Of a DNA stretch of 64,000 nt, positions 7,813 to 15,976 are shown one piece after another (the first letter of the stretch is position 1; every line of letters begins with the position of its first letter). The stretch comes from Turicibacter faecis (GTDB lineage: Bacteria; Bacillota_I; Bacilli_A; MOL361; Turicibacteraceae), in NCBI RefSeq assembly GCF_037076425.1, contig NZ_AP028127.1:588001-652000 (forward strand). The letters run 5' to 3'. Made by a program: the position numbers and the translations under genes. The notes beneath the pieces are model-generated. The model was not told where the DNA came from, searched no databases, and saw only the letters and a list, made by a program, of their open reading frames with translations.

Positions 7813-10419
7813 ATGGAAGGGAATGGACGAAATGGGTTAGATCAGGCATTAAAACAATTAAATCAAGCACAGCGAAGGGTTGTAGAGGAGTTAGAACAGT
7901 CTTTGTTGGTTATGGCACCTGCGGGAACAGGGAAAACGAATGTCATTGCACTGCGTACCGCTAAATTTATTGAAGCGGGAATTCAACCGTCACAAATTTT
8001 ATGTTTAACATTTACTAATAAGGCATGCTATGAATTAAAGGATCGCCTAACAAAGGTAATTGGTGTTAAATCCAAGGGAATTGTTGTTAAAACGTTTCAT
8101 AGTCTTTGCTATCAATTAATTAAGGAAGAGGCGAAAGCTCTTGGAAAGTTATCGACCGACGTTGTTGTGATTGATGAAGAGGATGCGAAAGAGGTGATTA
8201 AACGCTTGGTGGGGCGTGAGGGACTTCTGATGGATCACGTGTTTGAGTATATTCAATCGCTCAAAGTGTATCAAATGGGGCGTCGCCCACTCGATTCCTC
8301 TCTTGTCCAAGAGTTTCACCAATCCGAGGCGGCGTTACGATTATTGTACCGTTTAAAAAATTCGGATGCAGGATGCGAGACACTTGCTTACTTGTCGCAG
8401 TATGGAAGTTGGCTTTATCTAGAATACCAACATTATTTAAGGCACCACCAATTTTTAGATTTTAATGATTTATTACTTTATGCGGATGAGTGTTTATCGC
8501 AGAAGGAGATTTTAACCCGTTGGCAATCTCGATTCGCGGTTGTGGTGGTTGATGAGGTGCAAGATACAAGCTTAATTGAATATTACTTAATTAAAAAGAT
8601 TGCCCATTCGTTGAACTTTAGCGCGTTTGGTGACTTTAATCAAACGATTTATGAATGGCGTGACTCTAATCCTGTCGTTATTCGACAAAAGATTATTGAG
8701 GATTTTTCTCCGCTTTGTTTAGAATTATCGTTGAATTATCGTTCGACGAAGCGGCTCGTCATGCTCGGTGCTAATTATTTAGAAAATGGGAAACAGGTAG
8801 GGCTTATTCATCGTCATTTATCACCTAAATGCATCGAATCCGCAAGCGACGAGATGGGGACTGCTCCAGTTTTTTATGAGGCAGCGACTAAACAAGAGGA
8901 AATGAATTTTATTATTGATCATTTAAAGTATCAAAGACAGGAGGAACTTGCTAATACGGTCATCTTGACTCGGAGTAATCGTCAAAATAGTGAAGTGGCA
9001 AACTTTTTGCAGGCCGAGGGTATTGCGTGTTATTTGGTGGATCAGTTGACACTATTTAAGCGAAAAAATATAAAGGACCTACTCTCTGTGATTAAATTTT
9101 ATTTAAATCCATACGATGAACTTTCCCTCAAACGTTTTTTACCTTTATTCGGTGAAACAATTGATTGGAATCAGATGAGTCATCCAGCGTATTTAAAGCG
9201 ATATAAAGAATATGATTTACGGCTTACCGACTTTTTTAGACGAGAGGCTTATCAGGAGGGAGAGCCTTACGGACTATTAAAAAAAGTTCACGAGGAGGGT
9301 CGTTTAGTTATCTTTGATGTGGAATCGACAGGACTTGATGTGACACGGGATGAAGTCGTTCAAATTGCCGCTATTGCCTTGCAAAATGGACGCGTCATTG
9401 AGACATTTGAGCGGTTTATTAAACCTCATCAATCAGTTGGAGATTCGGCACTTGTTCATGGGTTTACAGATGAATTTTTAGAATGTCGTGGTGAAGAGGC
9501 AGTCACAGTTTTTTCTGACTTTTTACAGTTTATTCAGGGGGCCTTACTCATTGGTCATAATGTGGGATATGATATGAAAATTGTTCGTTCACACATGGGT
9601 CGCATCGGACTTATTTTTGAGGGAATGATTGGGGTTTACGACACGCTAGATATCGTTCGTCGACTTTATCCGAACTTAGTTAATCATAAGTTAGATACGG
9701 TGAGTGACTTTATTGGTGTTGATCACGAACCGACTCACAATGCAATGGATGATATTTTAGCAACAAAGGATGTTTTGTTAAAAAGTATGCCTCGGTTGAT
9801 GCAGGCACATGAAAAGCGAAAGAATGTGATGGCTTATTATCAAGAAAAATTAAATCCGGTCATCGAACAATTGCACGAATTTTATGCGCTCATTGAAACA
9901 AAAACGCCAATGGCTGTGTTGTTAACATTGAAAGAACGCTTTAAACACGTAGAAGAAGATAAGGTTGAAAATGAAACCGTTGAACAGGCAAAATTTGAGG
10001 AATTCATCGCCTTTGTTGAGGCGTTTTATCGTGCAACGCTGAAAAGGGATAATGGCTTATTCATGTGGGAAGTTTGGATGCGTTTGCTTGAGCAACTTTC
10101 GTTATCGAGCAGTGAGCTAGATCGTGTGATGAAAGATCAAAATAAACTAGCGGTGATCACGGTTCATCAATCAAAAGGATTGGAATTTGATCACGTCATT
10201 ATTCCATTTTTGAATAAGGGAATGTTTCCGCTTGATTTTCAAGGAACGAATCAAGAGGAAGAGTGCCGGCTTTTTTATGTGGCAATGACGCGAGCGAAAA
10301 AGACGTTACTATTGACGCGCCACGTAAAGGAGCATAGCACATCAAAGAGGGAGAAAGAGCGTAGTCCATTTATTGATTATTTATATACAATGGCTGAAGG
10401 TCAGATGAATAATCGTTAG
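7813..10419 (+). CDS. UvrD/Rep-family helicase with an embedded DEDDh 3'-5' exonuclease domain
   Basis: An 868-aa SF1A DNA helicase. Walker A APAGTGKT is at residues 35-42, the LTFTNKACYEL motif near 60, DEVQDT at 247-252, the late motif HQSKGLEFD near 787 and YVAMTRAKK near 827. Between the helicase halves, residues about 497-655 form a DnaQ-like exonuclease: FDVESTG at 501-507 (Asp/Glu of Exo I), HNVGYD (Exo II) and HNAMDD at 642-647 (Exo III His and Asp). The helicase could unwind DNA while the inserted domain trims a 3' end. No Shine-Dalgarno is visible before ATG 7813, the only in-frame ATG. It is a lone gene. Confidence 0.88.
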   Translation: MEGNGRNGLDQALKQLNQAQRRVVEELEQSLLVMAPAGTGKTNVIALRTAKFIEAGIQPSQILCLTFTNKACYELKDRLTKVIGVKSKGIVVKTFHSLCYQLIKEEAKALGKLSTDVVVIDEEDAKEVIKRLVGREGLLMDHVFEYIQSLKVYQMGRRPLDSSLVQEFHQSEAALRLLYRLKNSDAGCETLAYLSQYGSWLYLEYQHYLRHHQFLDFNDLLLYADECLSQKEILTRWQSRFAVVVVDEVQDTSLIEYYLIKKIAHSLNFSAFGDFNQTIYEWRDSNPVVIRQKIIEDFSPLCLELSLNYRSTKRLVMLGANYLENGKQVGLIHRHLSPKCIESASDEMGTAPVFYEAATKQEEMNFIIDHLKYQRQEELANTVILTRSNRQNSEVANFLQAEGIACYLVDQLTLFKRKNIKDLLSVIKFYLNPYDELSLKRFLPLFGETIDWNQMSHPAYLKRYKEYDLRLTDFFRREAYQEGEPYGLLKKVHEEGRLVIFDVESTGLDVTRDEVVQIAAIALQNGRVIETFERFIKPHQSVGDSALVHGFTDEFLECRGEEAVTVFSDFLQFIQGALLIGHNVGYDMKIVRSHMGRIGLIFEGMIGVYDTLDIVRRLYPNLVNHKLDTVSDFIGVDHEPTHNAMDDILATKDVLLKSMPRLMQAHEKRKNVMAYYQEKLNPVIEQLHEFYALIETKTPMAVLLTLKERFKHVEEDKVENETVEQAKFEEFIAFVEAFYRATLKRDNGLFMWEVWMRLLEQLSLSSSELDRVMKDQNKLAVITVHQSKGLEFDHVIIPFLNKGMFPLDFQGTNQEEECRLFYVAMTRAKKTLLLTRHVKEHSTSKREKERSPFIDYLYTMAEGQMNNR

Positions 10420-10562
10420 CTACACCATTGTAGATGTAAAGGGTAGGCTTAGGTGGCTTTAAATTTGACACCTTTTCTTCCCCCTGTCCTTTTTCCAGGG
10501 GATTAAAAAGAAAGTTTTCTTCCTAGCTTTCACCTTTTAAATCGTGTATGATTAGTTTATAA
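10420..10562. other. Intergenic region before the structured leader
   Basis: No ORF of note. It contains TATGAT near 10547, a plausible -10 for the leader downstream, without a clear -35. A short CCCTGTCC..GGGG stem near 10482-10502 may terminate the helicase transcript weakly. Confidence 0.3.
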
Positions 10563-10686
10563 AAGCCCTAGATGGAACGACTCATGAGCAGGGATAATTA
10601 TTCGTGCGTGTTGAAAGGGCCGAATAACCGATGGGGCTGTGAAGATTAAGAGGATGTGATGCAACGGGAACGCACATGTTTTTTAG
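10563..10686 (+). ncRNA. Riboswitch-like 5' leader with attenuator
   Basis: AGCCC (10564-10568) can pair with GGGCT (10633-10637) to close a domain containing a hairpin TTATTCG/CGAATAA (10598-10604/10621-10627). Downstream an ATGTG..CACAT hairpin with a GTTTTTT tail is a terminator. GTGCGT at 10604-10609 is the exact complement of ACGCAC at 10670-10675, the terminator's 3' arm, so antiterminated and terminated folds would exclude each other. I do not recognise a known riboswitch class. Confidence 0.5.
10654..10686 (+). terminator. Attenuator terminator in the leader of the acyltransferase gene
   Basis: ATGTG (10654-10658) pairs with CACAT (10673-10677), plus a short inner extension, followed by GTTTTTTA. 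Confidence 0.5.
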
Positions 10687-10741
10687 GAGGCACTGATTCT
10701 ACTTTGATGGCGCTAAGATAAAAGAAGAGGGGAGGTTAAGT

Positions 10742-12037
10742 ATGAATGAAAATTTTCAAACTTTTTATTGGAGTAAATTAGATAACGTGGCTAAATTATA
10801 TGCCCTTGTTTCAAATGCGAGGGCGACAAATGTTTTTCGAATTTCGGTTCAGATGAAAGAGACAGTTCAACCGGAACCTTTGGTAGCCGCATTAAAACAG
10901 GCACTTGTAGAAATGCCTTCATTCCGCGTTCGTTTACGGCACGGATTATTTTGGTCTTATTTTGATATGAATGATCAACGCCCTAAAGTTCGAAAGGAAT
11001 ATACCTATCCTTGTTCTAAATTGACTAAGTTTACTAATAATAATTACTTGTTCAATGTGACGTACTATGAAACCTTTATTCATTTAGAGATTTTTCATGC
11101 CTTGGCGGACGGGGCGGCTGCTACTCAGTTTTTAAAGGTCGTTGTTTACTACTATTTAAAAAATCAGTATCCCACGCAATCGTTTGCCCCGCTTCATCTT
11201 GGACAACACCAAGTCTCTTTACCAGCGATGGATGAGGATAGTTTTTTAAAGGTGAAAAGTGAAGCGAAGGGGAAGGTGATTCCTCAAACCACCGTTGCTT
11301 ATAAAATAAGAGGGATAAAAAAACGTCCCCAAGAGTTAAAGGTTATTCATGGGACGCTATCGACTCAGCAGGTGATTAAGGTTGCCAAAGCGCATCAAGT
11401 GAGCGTGTCTTCCTTTATTTGTGCAGCGCTTATCTATGCCATTTACGAGTCAAATTATCGATTTAATCAAGATCAATCACCGATTATTGTGACCGTTCCG
11501 TTTGATTTACGACGACACTTTGATTCTCAGACGTTACGTAACTTTTTTTTCAATGTGGATGTGAAAATTCAACCAACCGCTGATATGACGTTTGAGGAGT
11601 TATTAAAACAAGTCGATCGGCAGTTAAAGGATGGGAAACAATTGGATGTGATTCGACGTAAAATAAAGGATAATGTCAGTGCACAAAAAAATATGATGAT
11701 TCGTTTCGTGCCCTTATTGATTAAAAATATGGTGATGCGTCATATTTATCGGGAGGCAGATAAGGGCGTGACGACCACAGTATCTAATTTAGGGAGAATT
11801 GAGTTCGCAGATGAAGTGCAGCCTTATGTTGAACAAGTTCGCGTCCTTATTCCGTTGACCCCTCACCAACCTATTCGATGTGGCGTCATTTCGTATCAAG
11901 ATCAATTGACTGTCACGTTCACTTCCGCTTTAGAAGAGGTGGATGTTCAACGATTCTTCTTTAGATTTTTAAAAAAATACGGAATGGAGCCTACCATTTC
12001 ATGTAATGAGGAGTTTAATCATGAAATACTGTATTAA
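10742..12037 (+). CDS. Condensation/alcohol acetyltransferase-fold protein
   Basis: A 431-aa member of the CoA-dependent acyltransferase (BAHD/condensation-like) superfamily. The active-site HxxxDG motif appears as HALADGAA near residue 119, and a second conserved patch, TVPFDLRRHF with NFFFNVDV, lies near 257-277. The related gut Firmicute proteins are annotated alcohol acetyltransferases, but the substrate is unproven. A strong GGGGAGG site precedes the ATG. The next gene overlaps it by 17 bp, so the two are translationally coupled. Expression probably depends on the attenuated leader just upstream. Confidence 0.75.
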   Translation: MNENFQTFYWSKLDNVAKLYALVSNARATNVFRISVQMKETVQPEPLVAALKQALVEMPSFRVRLRHGLFWSYFDMNDQRPKVRKEYTYPCSKLTKFTNNNYLFNVTYYETFIHLEIFHALADGAAATQFLKVVVYYYLKNQYPTQSFAPLHLGQHQVSLPAMDEDSFLKVKSEAKGKVIPQTTVAYKIRGIKKRPQELKVIHGTLSTQQVIKVAKAHQVSVSSFICAALIYAIYESNYRFNQDQSPIIVTVPFDLRRHFDSQTLRNFFFNVDVKIQPTADMTFEELLKQVDRQLKDGKQLDVIRRKIKDNVSAQKNMMIRFVPLLIKNMVMRHIYREADKGVTTTVSNLGRIEFADEVQPYVEQVRVLIPLTPHQPIRCGVISYQDQLTVTFTSALEEVDVQRFFFRFLKKYGMEPTISCNEEFNHEILY

Positions 12038-12683
12038 ATGTCAGATGAACATTCAAAATCAACTCCATTTTTGTCCCCTTTGCGGACAAGAACTAGAGTC
12101 CGTGACTAACGACACACGCCGTGATTATCCTGAACGTTTTGCTAAACGTCGCCGCTATTCCTTACGAAAACTTTTGATTTTTGCAGCGATTGTCGTGATC
12201 TTTTTTTCTTTAATGAGCGGCGTTTTCCATCATGTAGAGTGGAGTCTGGTGGCCATTATTTCGGTTATTACGATTTATTTAACAAGTAGTGCTATTTTAG
12301 GGGTGAGAGTGCGGAAAAATATTGGTCCGAACTTGTTAATGCAAGTCGTCGGGATTTCAAGTATTGCTCTTATGATTGATGTCTTTTTCGGTTATCAGGG
12401 ATGGGCGTTAGAGCTTATTCTCCCATTGACGTTAGCAGTTGGAACAACGGTTATTACCGGGACGATTGCATTTAATTCAAAGCAATTTACGAATCTTGTG
12501 ATTTATCAATTAATTTTAGGGTTCATTGGTGTCATCCTATTAGTTTTAATATATTTTAGATTTATTGTTTTACACCAGTTTGCCGTGTTTGGAAGTTACT
12601 ATACGATTTTAACGTGCGTCGGCCTCTTCTTTTTTGCTGACCGTCAAATGATTCATGAACTTAAGAAAAAGTTTCATTATTAA
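12021..12683 (+). CDS. Zinc-ribbon membrane protein (DUF6320-like)
   Basis: A 220-aa protein starting with a zinc ribbon (CIKCQ then CPLCG) followed by a basic linker and about six hydrophobic helices from residue 50 to the end. Proteins of this layout commonly sit next to the acetyltransferase-like gene upstream. The start is ATG 12021 with GAGGAG at 12008-12013; the earlier in-frame ATG at 12006 has no site. Function is unknown; the pair may act together at the membrane. Confidence 0.7.
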   Translation: MKYCIKCQMNIQNQLHFCPLCGQELESVTNDTRRDYPERFAKRRRYSLRKLLIFAAIVVIFFSLMSGVFHHVEWSLVAIISVITIYLTSSAILGVRVRKNIGPNLLMQVVGISSIALMIDVFFGYQGWALELILPLTLAVGTTVITGTIAFNSKQFTNLVIYQLILGFIGVILLVLIYFRFIVLHQFAVFGSYYTILTCVGLFFFADRQMIHELKKKFHY

Positions 12684-12687
12684 CGTT

Positions 12688-12730
12688 GTAAAAGGTAACT
12701 GGAAGTTTTAACTTCTGGTTACCTTTTTTG
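12688..12730 (+). terminator. Terminator of the acyltransferase operon
   Basis: AAAAGGTAACTGGAAGTT and AACTTCTGGTTACCTTTTTT form a long stem with a T run. Confidence 0.85.
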
Positions 12731-12883
12731 TCGATTGGATGCCTCACGCTCTTCTTTTACCACGGGTCAACAGCCGTTTACGATTGATTAGGATAAAAGG
12801 TGGAGCGGAGCTAGTTATAGTTTGATTGGTGACTGAATATAATGAGGTGATATCATCAATCTAATGGACTAGGGGGAGAAGGA

Positions 12884-13336
12884 ATGAATGCATTTTTTGA
12901 GGGAATCGGAAGGAAGTTTTCCCAAACGGGACAGGATGCTGTAAAGAAGACGAAAGATTTGGCGGAAATATCACGTATCAATTCACAGATGACGGAGGAG
13001 GAAAAGAAGTTAAATAAGCTATATATGAAACTCGGACAGTTATATTATCAAATGAATAAGGAAACTGCCGATGCTCTGTATTTAGATATTTTTCAAGCGA
13101 TCGGAGGTTGCTTACAAACGATGGATCGATATCAGGTGATGGTTGATGAAATTAGAGGAATTAAAAAGTGTCGTCGCTGTCAAACAGAGGTTGCACTATC
13201 TTCAATGTTTTGCCCGACATGTGGTAATAAATTAAGCGATGATCGTGAAACAGGTGTCTCAACGATTTGCCCAGACTGTGGGATGGAGAATGGATCAAGT
13301 GCGACGACATGTATGAAGTGTGGGAAATTACTTTAA
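12884..13336 (+). CDS. Coiled-coil protein with two C-terminal zinc ribbons
   Basis: A 150-aa protein. Residues 1-85 are helical and charged and probably a coiled coil (GQDAVKKTKDLAEISRIN and following). Residues 91-150 hold two CxxC..CxxC ribbons (CRRCQ..CPTCG and CPDCG..CMKCG). Such zinc-ribbon proteins are common in Firmicutes without a defined role. A TATAAT at 12838-12843 and a GGGGGAGAAGGA site precede the ATG. A terminator-like stem follows at 13348. Confidence 0.7.
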   Translation: MNAFFEGIGRKFSQTGQDAVKKTKDLAEISRINSQMTEEEKKLNKLYMKLGQLYYQMNKETADALYLDIFQAIGGCLQTMDRYQVMVDEIRGIKKCRRCQTEVALSSMFCPTCGNKLSDDRETGVSTICPDCGMENGSSATTCMKCGKLL

Positions 13337-13347
13337 TAAAGTGTGGA

Positions 13348-13388
13348 GGATTGACGCGGATGAACGCCGGAAATCCCCTTTTTTTATG
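13348..13388 (+). terminator. Terminator after the double zinc-ribbon gene
   Basis: GGATT pairs with AATCC around an inner GCG/CGC stem, followed by CCTTTTTTT. Confidence 0.55.
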
Positions 13389-13503
13389 AAAAGATGTAGG
13401 GGCTAACCGGTGAACGGACTATCGGTAACTAGAGTTTGATGAGATGCAAAGTAATGAAAATAATAGAAATAAATAATATTTTTAACTAAAAGGTAAAAAA
13501 AGG

Positions 13504-13531
13504 TTGAAACGAAACGAAGGATTCGTATAAT
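13504..13531 (+). promoter_or_regulatory. SigA-type promoter
   Basis: TTGAAA at 13504-13509, a 16-base spacer, TATAAT at 13526-13531. It drives the short ORF at 13569 and the small membrane gene at 13747. Confidence 0.65.
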
Positions 13532-13568
13532 TAGTATTATATTCCAATAAAGAGCGGGGGGTGGAGTT

Positions 13569-13694
13569 ATTCTAGCTGTTTTTGTAACGGTGGCGAAACG
13601 ATTAGCTAGAGTTACAGGAGCCTATCATGCTCGCCATTTAATGGATGGAGGTACACCGAAATTAGCTAAATCTAACCGTTGGATTGGGCGATGA
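13569..13694 (+). CDS. Candidate 41-aa basic small protein with a non-canonical start
   Basis: An open frame 38 bp behind a consensus promoter encodes a hydrophobic start (AVFVTVAK) followed by a basic, typical-looking sequence (RVTGAYHARHLMDGG, then PKLAKSNRWIGR). Codon choice is like that of real genes. The only canonical start is GTG 13590, without a ribosome site. ATT 13569, with a G-rich GGGGGGTGGAG just upstream, would give 41 residues and would be unusual. I recognise no family. It ends 53 bp before the next gene. Confidence 0.35.
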   Translation: MLAVFVTVAKRLARVTGAYHARHLMDGGTPKLAKSNRWIGR

Positions 13695-13746
13695 AAAAGC
13701 CATGTACTTGAGTTGGATTCTAATAGAAATAGGAGGAGTAGGACGA

Positions 13747-13944
13747 ATGGGGAAATCACTTGTCTATGGATTCATCTGGTTTGTCGTGACTTATCTTTTA
13801 GATAAAGGGGTCTTATATGTCTTAAGGGTGAACCAAATCATCGAGCCATCGCAGGAACTAAATCTTGGTTTAGATTTTTTACTTTGGTTAGTCGTCGGGG
13901 CTATCGTTTACGGCGTGGGGGCCTTCATGTTTAAACAAAAATAA
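13747..13944 (+). CDS. Small two-helix membrane protein
   Basis: A 65-aa protein with two hydrophobic segments, about residues 5-24 and 43-60, separated by a polar loop (RVNQIIEPSQELN). Unknown family. The start is ATG 13747, 10 bases after AGGAGG; the longer frame from TTG 13684 lacks a site. It probably shares the promoter at 13504-13531 with the preceding short ORF and ends at a strong terminator. Confidence 0.6.
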   Translation: MGKSLVYGFIWFVVTYLLDKGVLYVLRVNQIIEPSQELNLGLDFLLWLVVGAIVYGVGAFMFKQK

Positions 13945-13953
13945 AGGTGGATA

Positions 13954-13987
13954 CAAAAAAGCGTCGGGAACTGCCGACGTTTTTTTG
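13954..13987 (+). terminator. Terminator after the 13747 gene
   Basis: GCGTCGG and CCGACG(T) stem flanked by A and T runs. Confidence 0.85.
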
Positions 13988-14081
13988 TTTGCCAATGAGG
14001 GATATCCGTTTAAAAAGCGTATAAACTATTAGAGATATTTTGTCTGCCGATAGGGGTGGACGAAAGAAATGAGGTGTACCT

Positions 14082-15425
14082 TTGAAAGGATATTACTTAA
14101 TGCCCCATCCATTGATGTTAATTCCTGAGATTGGAAAGGGTGAAAGCTTAAAACTATATCAAGTGAGTCTAGCTTGCCACCAGATTGCCCAGGAGTTGAA
14201 AGACTTGTCCGTTAAAACCATTATCATATTGGTGGCGGCCCCGAAGGATAAGCCCTATTTTGGTCTTTACGGTGGCGATCGATTTAATGGGAATTTTAAT
14301 GATTTCGCATCAGAATCTATGGAGATTCATGGGAAACTAAATGAAGATTTTATTCAAAAACTGCAAGAGTTGGCGATGAGGGACGGGTTACCCGTTTTAA
14401 TAAAGGCAACAGAGGAATGCCAGTTAGATGAGAAAGTGCTTATTCCACTTTCATTTATCCAAAAATATGTTGAAGATTATCAATTAGTTCCGATGACTTG
14501 TCCTGTCTTCGATGACCGGATCCTCTATTTATTTGGCATGCATCTACAGGAGGTAGCCCATTTATCGCAAGAACCCGTGGCGGTGATTATCAGCTCTAAT
14601 TTATCACAGGGACCCTCTGCTACGCATGCGGGTTCATTTGATCAGACATTTTTAAACCTAATGACATCTAAACAACCACTTTCGCTGTTTGATTTAAGTG
14701 AAGAGATCGAGTTTCAACAAAACGAGGACGTCGTTTCCTTAATGAAGATTTTACTTGGAACGTTAGATGGAAAACGAATAGGGGGAGAACTTTATGCTTA
14801 CCAAAATCCATTTGGTGTTGGATATGGCGTCCTTTCTTTAACTGCTCTTGGTCCGGGGACCAAGGCGTATAAATACATTGGAAGGTCAGGTGAAGTGAAA
14901 GGTGGGGAATTACTAAGGGGGAATAATCCTTATGTTTCATTAGCGAGAAAATGTATGGAAGATTATATGAGCGGGACGAAAACCTTGTTAGGTAAGGCGG
15001 CTATTCCTGAAATGATGATCATTCATCGCCACGGTGTCTTTGTTTCGTTTTATAAAGAAGGGACTTTACTTGGACGATTTGGAGATGTACAACCCTGTAC
15101 GGATTGTGTAGCAACTGAAATCATGCATCATACCCTCTCTTTCATCCGCACATTAGAAACGTCAATGACCGAAGGCGAACTTTCACAACTTAAAGTGACC
15201 ATTGATTTAGCGTTAAATCCGCAGGTTGTGACTGCCGAGGACCTTAATCCTACTTTTTATGGAATTAAGGTCAGTAAGGGGGATCATCAGGGAGTTATAT
15301 TACCAAAGGACGGTGCCTATCAATCTAGTAGGGATCAACTTTTGCTCGCCTGTGGGCAAGCGGGGATTCCCTTTAGTGAACAGATGACCATTGAACGGTT
15401 TGAAGTCATTCATTATGAGGAATAA
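14082..15425 (+). CDS. MEMO/DODA-type dioxygenase-fold and AMMECR1 fusion
   Basis: A 447-aa fusion. Residues 1 to about 265 resemble the class III extradiol dioxygenase/MEMO fold (PHPLMLIPEIGKGE at the start, VIISSNLSQGPSATHAG in the middle). Residues about 280-440 are an AMMECR1 domain (IHRHGVFVSFYKEGTLLGR, QPCTDCVATEI). The fusion is the A component of the AmmeMemoRadiSam set, whose third partner, a radical SAM AmrS protein, is not next to it. Biochemical role unknown. The TTG start at 14082 has GAGGTG 5 bases upstream. Confidence 0.82.
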   Translation: MKGYYLMPHPLMLIPEIGKGESLKLYQVSLACHQIAQELKDLSVKTIIILVAAPKDKPYFGLYGGDRFNGNFNDFASESMEIHGKLNEDFIQKLQELAMRDGLPVLIKATEECQLDEKVLIPLSFIQKYVEDYQLVPMTCPVFDDRILYLFGMHLQEVAHLSQEPVAVIISSNLSQGPSATHAGSFDQTFLNLMTSKQPLSLFDLSEEIEFQQNEDVVSLMKILLGTLDGKRIGGELYAYQNPFGVGYGVLSLTALGPGTKAYKYIGRSGEVKGGELLRGNNPYVSLARKCMEDYMSGTKTLLGKAAIPEMMIIHRHGVFVSFYKEGTLLGRFGDVQPCTDCVATEIMHHTLSFIRTLETSMTEGELSQLKVTIDLALNPQVVTAEDLNPTFYGIKVSKGDHQGVILPKDGAYQSSRDQLLLACGQAGIPFSEQMTIERFEVIHYEE

Positions 15426-15508
15426 GCCCCTTCTTTTAGGGCCTATTATTTGACAGAGGGGAATAATTGGGCTAAAATGGGGGAAACATTTGAAGAGGAG
15501 TGGATGGA

Positions 15509-15934
15509 ATGATGATCAAGAAATTATGGAATCTCTCATTTACGTATACGTTGATTGCCCTTTTATCGGGTGTCTTTTATCGTGAGTATACAAGGGGAAT
15601 TGGTTATACGGAGGCAACAAACTTATCGCTTTTACATACCCATTTATTTGTGTTAGGAATGCTATTTTTCTTAATTGTATTAGCATTAGAGTCAATTTTC
15701 AAACTAAGCCAACAAAAATTATTTAATGGTTTTTTATGGACGTACAATATAGGCTTAATCGTGAGTTCTGTGATGATGGCAGTTCGTGGATGGTTGCAAA
15801 CGCAAGGTGGCGAGCTTTCACGTGCAGTAGATGCCTCTGTTTCTGGAATGGCAGGAGTAGGACATATTTTACTTGGGGTTGGAATCGTGTTATTTTTCTT
15901 CAATTTAAAGGGTGCTATTTCATCAAAGGCGTAG
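15509..15934 (+). CDS. DUF2871 membrane protein
   Basis: A 141-aa protein with four predicted membrane helices and the family pattern of a conserved His pair (SLLHTHLFVLG near residue 43) and a C-terminal GHILLGVGIV. These are haem-oxidase-like small membrane proteins of unknown role. ATG 15509 is preferred over GTG 15500, because GAGGAG at 15495-15500 is 8 bases upstream. It follows the MEMO-AMMECR1 gene by 83 bp and shares a bidirectional terminator with the convergent YbhN gene. Confidence 0.75.
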   Translation: MMIKKLWNLSFTYTLIALLSGVFYREYTRGIGYTEATNLSLLHTHLFVLGMLFFLIVLALESIFKLSQQKLFNGFLWTYNIGLIVSSVMMAVRGWLQTQGGELSRAVDASVSGMAGVGHILLGVGIVLFFFNLKGAISSKA

Positions 15935-15935
15935 C

Positions 15936-15976
15936 AAAAAAGACGTATGGGCAAATTGCCCTAATACGTCTTTTTT
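15936..15976. terminator. Bidirectional terminator between DUF2871 and YbhN genes
   Basis: AAAAAAGACGTAT and ATACGTCTTTTTT stem with an inner GGCAA stem. The YbhN stop codon (15963-15961) lies inside it. Confidence 0.85.

Noticed and set aside
10563-10686. c-di-GMP (GEMM) riboswitch, because of an ACCGATGG match
   Set aside because: The conserved GGGCAAACC and ACGCAAAGCC segments are absent.
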